From the NCBI GenBank assembly GCA_030248195.1, contig JASAND010028842.1:26748-90747 (forward strand): a stretch of 64,000 nucleotides of DNA, in the 5' to 3' direction. The notes under the pieces are model-generated. The model was not told the DNA's origin and made no database searches. It saw nothing but the letters and a program-made list of their open reading frames with translations. This DNA is from Trissonchulus latispiculum. Lineage: Eukaryota > Nematoda > Enoplea > Enoplida > Ironidae. The translations under genes and the position numbers were made by a program. Position 1 is the stretch's first letter. The number at the start of each line of letters is the position of its first letter. Shown in pieces: positions 56,931-64,000 of the stretch.

Positions 56931-58890
56931 GTGAACTAAACTTGACACAAAAATGTGTTTACAAAATTGTGATTACTTTCTGCATTTAATATTCATCGGA
57001 GATCCATAAGATTATATGTTTTCTGAATCGTCATGATGCGATGAAAGTTTTTATAAAATTTAGAATTTTGAAAATTTTCAAAAATTTTAAAATACCGGTT
57101 TATCGAAGCTTGCTCAGGAATACTCATACTAAAAAATTTCTTTCTTTCATGAAGCTTATCCATCTGAAAGCACGCAGAATGACGCAAGGACTTAAGATTA
57201 TCGGTTGCCATTTGTATTCTTTACTAGCATTTTTCGATTTTCGAAATCCTTTGATCTTTGTCGCTTTGACTCGCTTAGTACTTGATAGAAAATTTTTTGT
57301 TTTTTATTTTCGGGACCGCTTGGGCATCTGATTTAGCATTGTAAAAGTCGTTTTTAAAAATTTCCGGGAAAGGAGATTGTTTCGAAAAATTACCCCTTTT
57401 TGACCCAAAATTTGGATACACTGGTATTGAAAAATTGCGTCTAGATAAGTCATGCTAAGTATTCCATGTTTGCTGAATCCAACGATATGAAAATGTTATA
57501 CATTTTCTGAATCATGATCATCAGTACTGAGCGAGCAGTAGCGAGTCAAAGTTGCAAAAGCGGCAAAGATCAAAGGATTTGAAAAATCGAAGATGCTAAT
57601 AAAAATCCAAATTGTAACCGATTTTCTTCGTCCTTGCGTCTCTATATGCTTTAAAGGTGGTGGTTACTTTGGTCACATAACGTTTGCACCATTATTACTC
57701 ATTCATTATTTGGAGTTAAGAAGCAATTTCTATATCAAAATGTAACTTAACATTTTCTCTTTTTAATGCATGCCACAGAAACTAATATTTTGCCTTTTAA
57801 AATATTTTTTGCATACAGTTTAGAAGAAGTACGATTTTCCAGAATTTTTGCAGACTCAAGTAAATTTTTTCGCGAGACATCGGTTATATCATTCGATACC
57901 TCCATCAAATAGTCTGGAGACGATTTTTTATTTCATTGTGAAATCGCTCTTCGTTATAGAGAAATAAGCTGAAATGTGTGCGTAGCCTGTATTTTTTGCC
58001 TACTTTTTTCCAATTTGTCAAGCGATTACTTTAGCTAGAAAGCAGCAATCGGGGCAACTAAAAAAATCGTCCCTGGGTATATTTGTGCAGAACACATTTG
58101 TTCAGTAGCAGCCCTCCAGCTTGCATGGTGAATGCTCCACAATCTTTGGTAAACAATTGGTCGTGTTTTTTGCAGAAACTACATTTTGTATGATAGCAGC
58201 CTACAGGATAGCAGTTTGGGAAGACGATCATGCGTCGGATAATTTGTCCCTGTGAGACCTTCAGATCGACGCCCTTAGTTTGATTTTACGGCTTGCGTAG
58301 TTCAAGAGCTGTTGGATTGTTTGATTTCTGCAAAAATGACAAGTTTTCGACGCCAAAACAAGAAAGTTGGCTATATCTCACGGTAGAGAAAAGCTAGAAA
58401 CTTGCTTTAAAAAGCAAAAATGTGAAGCTTAATAAGATCTTTTCGAATCGATATAGTAATAACTGTATAGCAGCTGCCAAACGTTCAGAAATTGGGAAAA
58501 ACCACTCTGACCGGAAATCTCGAATTTTTCAATCGAGATTGCGCGTAGAGTATTAGAAAACGCTAAAAGAACTTATTTCGGAAAGTTTCAGCAAATTTCA
58601 ACTTGGTTTACGCCGCCAAATAACAATATGTGCCTAAAAGCGAATCACCACCTTCTAAGATGGGAAAAGTTTTCCCGAAAGAAAGAAATTTTTAGCATGC
58701 ATATTCCTGAGCAAAACTTCGATAAACCGGTATTTTAAAATTTCTGAAATTTTTCAAAATTTTAAATTTTATAAAAATTTACTCGCGTCATGACGGTTCA
58801 GAAAATACATAATATTATTGGTATCCGATGAATACTAATGCAGTAATCACAATTTTGTAAACACATTTTTGTGTCAGAGTTTAGTCTCAC
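56931..58890. mobile_element. Fold-back element with long arms
   Basis: The ends pair: gtgaactaaac and cacaaaaatgtgtttacaaa on the left, with complements at 58835-58890. Pairing continues through ataccggtttatcgaagc (near 57095) and its complement near 58720. After a gap the pairing resumes between 57170-57290 and 57525-57650 (aaatcctttgatctttg and its complement). The right arm is split by the insertion at 57651-58658, which reconciles the two halves. No transposase. Confidence 0.8.
57651..58658. mobile_element. GGTGGTG-ended element nested in the fold-back
   Basis: About 1 kb with ends TTAAAGGTGGTGGTT and the near-complement AATCACCACCTTCTAA. It interrupts the right arm of the host fold-back exactly where pairing breaks. 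The end sequence resembles TTAA family 2 (TTAAGGTGGTGG). Confidence 0.6.
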
Positions 58891-59644
58891 TATCCAGCAA
58901 AACCGAAAGTTAGTATACACTCCATACCTCAAGCTTGGACGCTTTTCTTTTCATATTTGATTTCATTTCATTCGACTTCACTCACACTTCACACATTTCG
59001 TTCACATTGGCACATTTCTTTCACATTTCACACATGCCATTCACATGTTACACTTAATATAGTAGTTGTTTTCATAACAGTTTTCAAGTTTTATTAGCAA
59101 ATACCAAGTAAAGCAAAAGTAACCACAAGTGCTCCTTTTCAGTTACGATTAGCACCATGAAGGCCGAGCTATAAACGACAAGTCAAGGAGAAAAACTTTG
59201 AAAACCAGTATATAAACTTAGGGAATATTCCATGATTGGTAAATAATATAGATTACTGATAGTTGACATGGCTGCATCATAAAGCTTTCATTGTAGGATT
59301 TTAGTGGACATTTTCAACCACCTTAGCGACGTAAGTGAATAGGTATCCGGGCTCTTCGAACGTTGTCAGCAGCATTTCATAAAATTTATGTAAAATGCAA
59401 AATATCAGAACATTAAGAAAATGTACCTTTGCCACGAAATCCGTGCATACAGATACGTTGTATATGTGCGCCGACAGTTTTAATGTCAGCTATGTGTCTA
59501 TCAAAAGATGTTGAGTAGACCATTATAGCGAGTTTCCGCAGAACCAACATAGCTGCAATTCCAGCCAAATTTTCGTACTCTGTTACAGCACCAGATTTGC
59601 AGCAATCAGATAGTTAGCATTACACTTAGAAAGCTTCATATAAG
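58891..59644. other. Intergenic with TTCACA-type degenerate tandem repeat
   Basis: 58960-59055 repeats variants of cacatttc / ttcacac. 59250-59310 resembles 3500-3560. No gene. Confidence 0.45.
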
Positions 59645-60467
59645 AGGACTCTAAAGCACCGCTTAAAGTTAAAAGTCACCTTGCGAGGCTGCTGATAAAG
59701 TGCCTGAAACAATGGAACTCAGCTGGCCAGTTTTTCATATGTCTAATCTGCGGAAACTTGCTATAATGGTGTACTCAAAATATTTTGTTGGACGCACTAT
59801 CTGCAGCTTCACTACAGTCAGAAGGAAGTCCTAGGAACCCAAGAACCGTAGGGCAGGAGATATCCATAGCTGGGGAAATAAATAGTAAAGAAAAGCAATA
59901 GTAACCGTAGTTAGTAATTAGTGACAATAACCGTACCCTTCTGCATTCTAGTAGTCACATCCTAATGAAGGGCGCGGGGAATATATTTGGATTAATAAGT
60001 CGCCAATTCTTTCTCTGCAAGTTTTAAATTTTCAAACTAAAATACATGCGTTCAGGGTCAGCGAAGTTGGTTACGACATCTTAAATTAATTCAATTAACC
60101 ACTCTAAATGGAATAAATTCGGCAACTGTTGGTCATTGGTGTTGAGGAACTGGTCCTTCGACCACAGTTGCGCCCTCATTCTGGCTGATACCCTTGGGGT
60201 ACCCAGATGAAGTGATAGTTGGATAAAAATCTGGCATACAATACTGATATCTGTCCATCTGATATTTGCGTCAGTGCTAAACTCGATCAACAGCATTAGG
60301 ACAGATGAGTTACAGGAAATCCAACAGTCTAATTGATTATCAGTGACAAATTGCTACTGGCAGAATCCTGTCGCAGTAGTTATTCACCATTGAATCAGTT
60401 ATTGTTTAGAGAACATAATTTGGTTTTTGGTTAGCTTATATCGCCCTCCAAATGACAACCGTTCATG
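59645..60467. other. 3' flank of B'2
   Basis: Aligns with 39058-41441 without the fold-back element, and supplies the empty target site at about 59910. Confidence 0.6.
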
Positions 60468-61469
60468 TTATTCAACAGGAACAACAGTGTCATTGCGCCT
60501 ATTAGGTTTTGAAATAACAGATGTGCTCATTTGAGCTTCCGCTTCCAAGGACCGGCTGCACTTCCACATCCGTTTTCCAAAGGCACAGGCTTCGCGCCTA
60601 AACGTAGCATTGAACATTAAATAAAATATGGCATTAATCCCCAAATTTAAATTAAACAAGAACAACGTAAAATAGAACAGTATGCCTTCAAATCGGAATA
60701 CTGACAGCTGGCTTGGGCGTAGCATCTGATGAACCATAGGAGCAGGCGTGGCACATAGGACCAAACCCACAAAGCACAGAAACATCATCTTTGAGCCTCT
60801 CGCACGCTTTCTCAGTTCTTCCTTAGCTGTCTGTGATGACGTTATTTTAAGTTTCAGAAAAATGCAGCAGTAGCAAGCCAGCATTATCAAGCAAGGAACA
60901 TATATGAAAATCATATCCATGCACAACTTCCAAATAACCTGGTTGGTGTCGATAAAGCAAAACGCAAACTCCGGGATAACTATAAATCCTCCCCACAATT
61001 TACTCCCTGCCACCACCACAACTAATATGAAAGAAGGAAACCAAACGCAGAAACTCCAAATGAAATATGATATTCGAATGGTAAAGCTCCTGGCGTAGAA
61101 TACCGGAAAGAACACAGCTGTGAATCTATTGATTGCAATCAGAGCCTGCCCTATGATGGATGTACCATTACAGAAAAACCAAAACGGTCCTAACCATTGA
61201 CAGATCAGGTCCATTGCCAAAATATCTTCATTCGAGCTAGATCCTTCTGGCCCGATGACTACGCTGAAAACTCCTTGAATAGCAAATATTGCGCTGGATA
61301 GGGAGTCCGTTACTGACAGCAAACATACAAGGTTATAGGTTACCTGCGAGCGTAAATGGTTTGACGACGTGATAAGTATTGCAGTAAGAGCATTGCTGGC
61401 TGATATTCCTGAGCCACTACTAAACAACAGGAGTCCTCCCCAGAATGCGGTTGTGCTGTTTGTTGTCAT
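60468..61469 (-). CDS. Seven-transmembrane receptor B'2 (rhodopsin-like, chemoreceptor type)
   Basis: An intact 333-codon single exon, differing from B'1 at nine positions (about 97% identity): four conservative swaps in membrane segments, Ala56 to Ser, Leu70 to Val, and Asn305 and Phe317 to Ser in the C-tail. All landmarks listed for B'1 are present. ATG at 61467-61469, preceded by the acceptor-like tattctag-CT. The upstream region matches that of B'1, so both probably share regulation. Confidence 0.88.
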   Translation of the reverse strand: MTTNSTTAFWGGLLLFSSGSGISASNALTAILITSSNHLRSQVTYNLVCLLSVTDSLSSAIFAIQGVFSVVIGPEGSSSNEDILAMDLICQWLGPFWFFCNGTSIIGQALIAINRFTAVFFPVFYARSFTIRISYFIWSFCVWFPSFILVVVVAGSKLWGGFIVIPEFAFCFIDTNQVIWKLCMDMIFIYVPCLIMLACYCCIFLKLKITSSQTAKEELRKRARGSKMMFLCFVGLVLCATPAPMVHQMLRPSQLSVFRFEGILFYFTLFLFNLNLGINAIFYLMFNATFRREACAFGKRMWKCSRSLEAEAQMSTSVISKPNRRNDTVVPVE

Positions 61470-62870
61470 AGCTAGAATAAATGATGAGTATTTTGTTACA
61501 GAATGCTGACAAAGTTGAAGTTGACCTAATTCCAGTTATTGGGCACTTTTGTTTACGCCTTGGTCAATTTTTCTTTGCATATAATACTGATGGTGATAGC
61601 ACTTGCACAATATTCTATATTCCGCCATATTTGTCACACTCCGTGTTAGCCAATTTATTCATCTTCCACCAAAAGGGTCAGCATAGTTAACTTAGAATCA
61701 TTGCATAGCAAAGGGACACTCCATTTTCCAAATAATCCAAATAATACACTCCATTTTTTGTAAATAAAAGCTCATGCACTCCTGACAATAATTTCTCGAG
61801 TACGAGTACGAAAGGAAAAAGCTAACATAAAGCTAATAAAGCAATTCAAGAATGGCTTGTAATTTTCAAAGTAAGCAAAAATACGCTTTTGCAAGTGTTT
61901 TTACACCTTATTTTTGGTGGCGATAGAGCTAGCTAGCTAGCCAGATCCTAGGATTCTAACGTAATTTCGTATTACCCTATGGGCCTATCCCTCACCAATC
62001 GTGTTGATTAGTAAATATTGTCTAAATATTGATAATTATTGATTAGGTTGATTAGTAAATCACAATTATAGCAAATAGAATTCCTGGCTTCTACCTCGTA
62101 CAATAAACAGATCATTCTAGCAATTCATTAATTATTATGTGTCTGCCAAGTACTTGTCTCACTAGAGTGTACGGAGTGTTATCGGTCTCAGATACTGAAT
62201 ATATTTGTGGTACACAGACTATATCTGGCAATGAAAAGGCGAATATGAGAGAACACTATATTCAATCTGTGTTCATACATTGAACGCAACCACGCTTAAG
62301 TATTGCGAATAAATTTCGTTGTTAGGATATTTGACTCGTTAGCGCAATTCAATGCCAATGGAAGATAATCCTTCAAACTAACAGCAAAAGCTCAAATCAT
62401 TTCGACCGTCTGCTACATGATGTGTAATGTTCTTTGTTGTCGCCAGGACGTGACCTTTCTTCTTATTGATTTAATGAACCTACAGAACAGACGGAAAAGA
62501 ACTTTAAATAGAGCTGACGGACTAAAACTGATTTTGATGCTAATACGGTTAATAATTGACCCAAACTGTTGCTTAGCTTTATAAAGAACATATACTGCAG
62601 TTAAACATTAACACAGACGGTAACCAAGGTAAACTAGGCCAAGAAATAAAGTATTTATGACTTTCTTATAAGCACCAAGCATACTACAACAGTTTTTGGA
62701 CGTTTCTGCGCAAACTACGGGATATATATTTCGTTTGTCAGCTTTCAATTGTAAAGCTTTTTCCACGCAGCGTGGTTAAAAAGGCTGACTCAGTTATAAA
62801 AATACGGGCTGGTGAGCAGTTTAGCTAGTATTGACATACGGGACCTTAATAGGCGCGGGTTACGGGCCGG
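61470..62870. other. 5' flank of B'2 and unrecognised sequence
   Basis: 61470-61960 matches the B'1 upstream region. Beyond about 61970 the similarity ends, and nothing is recognised. Confidence 0.5.
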
Positions 62871-62871
62871 G

Positions 62872-63485
62872 CCTGGTGGCAGTTTCAGTAACGTTGGACT
62901 CGCATGCAAGTGCTAGCTTGCTAGTACCCGCAAGGCAAGTGCGAGTTACAAATGAAAGTGTTTCATATTAAAAATTTTCAGGTACTGGACAAAAATTAGT
63001 TTTGCTACTACTAGCGTCACTGGCTCTGCTAGTACGAGTTGCAAAATGCTAGTATAGGTATTTCCAGAACAAGGGGTAATTCTTTAAAAAATCTTTTCTA
63101 CCTATAAAGGAAGCCAATTGAACTTTTAGGACAGCGAAAAGAAAAGATTTTGCTTCACTTTACAAAAATTTCAAAGTAATATTCTAAAAACAAGGAAAAG
63201 CTTTAGCAGTTTTTCAGGTGCTCAGAAGAAGTTAAAATTTACTAGAGAACTAGACTGCTGCTTATAGCGGGGTAGCCGCAGCAGCTAAAGTTTTATGAAA
63301 CAGTAACTAGCAAGATGCAGTTATAGCTACTCGCACTTAGCTACCCGTTTGACTCGCAAATCTAGTGCGAGCATTCGTCTCTTCGAGGAAATTCTATGAA
63401 ATAAATTAGCTACTTGACTCGACTACTAGACTCTGCTAGTAGTCAAGCCTAGTGGAGAAAAGTTTATTATGAAACTGCCCCCAGG
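62872..63485. mobile_element. Possible short inverted-repeat element
   Basis: Left cctggtggcagtttca pairs with right tgaaactgcccccagg (15 of 16). The interior repeats gctagta / tactagc and agtgcgag words. GC-rich CCGGGCC blocks lie just outside on both sides (62860, 63510-63550). No coding capacity. Confidence 0.4.
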
Positions 63486-64000
63486 CGTTTTACAAGCCTA
63501 GACCAAAAATGAAAAAAAGCCGGCCAAGCTAGGGCCCGGCCGGGTTTTTTGTTCAAATAAATGATTGTTATAAAAATAAGAAAAATACTTCGTATAGTCG
63601 AAACTGTAAAGCAAGTCCAGCTATTTATTCGTTGCGAAATCACTGAAATAAGGCTGAGTGGAACGTCAGTGCATGGTTCGGTTTTTGGTGTTAATGTTAT
63701 TATTTGCGAAATTCGGTCTCACAAATACAAATATCTGGGTAAATATTGATGTGGGTCCAATACCCTCCTGTTGTTAGGAGCTCGACTGGCTAAACCTGGC
63801 TTCTTTAGCCCTCAAGAGCCATAGAAATTTAAGATAGTCTTATGCTATTGCTTGTTCATTTGTATTAAGAAACCAGAATACTTTGGCTGGTTCGAATAAA
63901 CAAAGTGCGCGCAGTTAATAGATTGCCACACTGGCTGTGACGAAAATAGTCGAAGCAAATCTTTACCACATAATATAATTTGCATCCAACAAATTCTGCG
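63486..64000. other. Right edge, nothing recognised
   Basis: Apart from the GC-rich block at 63510-63550, no feature is supported. Confidence 0.4.

Noticed and set aside
1..64000. CRISPR arrays, rRNA genes, bacterial operons, prophage
   Set aside because: Nothing in the sequence supports them. Repeats here are transposon termini, microsatellites and segmental duplications of a eukaryotic genome.

Overview
The window is AT-rich eukaryotic DNA. Three things show this: splice-site-like junctions, a tRNA-derived SINE, and many terminal-inverted-repeat and fold-back elements. Its best-supported genes are seven-transmembrane receptors with intronless coding regions, arranged as a recently duplicated local cluster. 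Such clusters of rhodopsin-like, chemoreceptor-type receptors occur in several invertebrate lineages (sponges, cnidarians, placozoans, echinoderms, flatworms, nematodes). I cannot tell from sequence alone which phylum this is. There is no bacterial operon structure, rRNA or CRISPR array.

Layout. 1-6 kb: transposon-rich left flank with a possible two-exon gene (1004-1199 and 2743-3037). About 6.1-20.8 kb: duplication unit 1 (receptor A1 on +, degenerate receptor B1 on -). 20.8-26.8 kb: unique sequence with a possible minus-strand gene carrying an SGNH-hydrolase-like domain. About 26.8-43.1 kb: unit 2 (A2 broken, B2 broken, B'1 intact). 43.1-43.6 kb: a partial 5' copy of B'. About 43.6-62 kb: unit 3 (A3 intact, B3 with a lost start codon, B'2 intact). 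62-64 kb: no recognisable gene.

Each unit repeats the same order, A(+) then B(-), followed in units 2 and 3 by B'(-). A and B converge. The noncoding sequence between genes is also duplicated at high similarity, so whole 17-20 kb blocks were copied and then altered by transposon insertion, deletion and local duplication. Two of three A copies and both full B' copies are open. All three B copies have lesions: start lost plus frameshift, 11-bp deletion, or start codon ATG to GTG.

The receptors are probably class-A-like chemosensory or orphan GPCRs. Every family has a 3' splice-acceptor-like AG within about 2-25 nt of its start codon. This suggests either a 5'-UTR intron or spliced-leader trans-splicing. 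B genes share a TATA box, a CRE-like site and a conserved hairpin upstream.

Mobile DNA explains much of the rest: a TWA-target MITE family with subterminal 10-mer arrays (three copies, one 2 kb long with an exon-like Cys-rich passenger), TTAA-flanked families, two large fold-back elements (one carrying a nested insertion), and a SINE.
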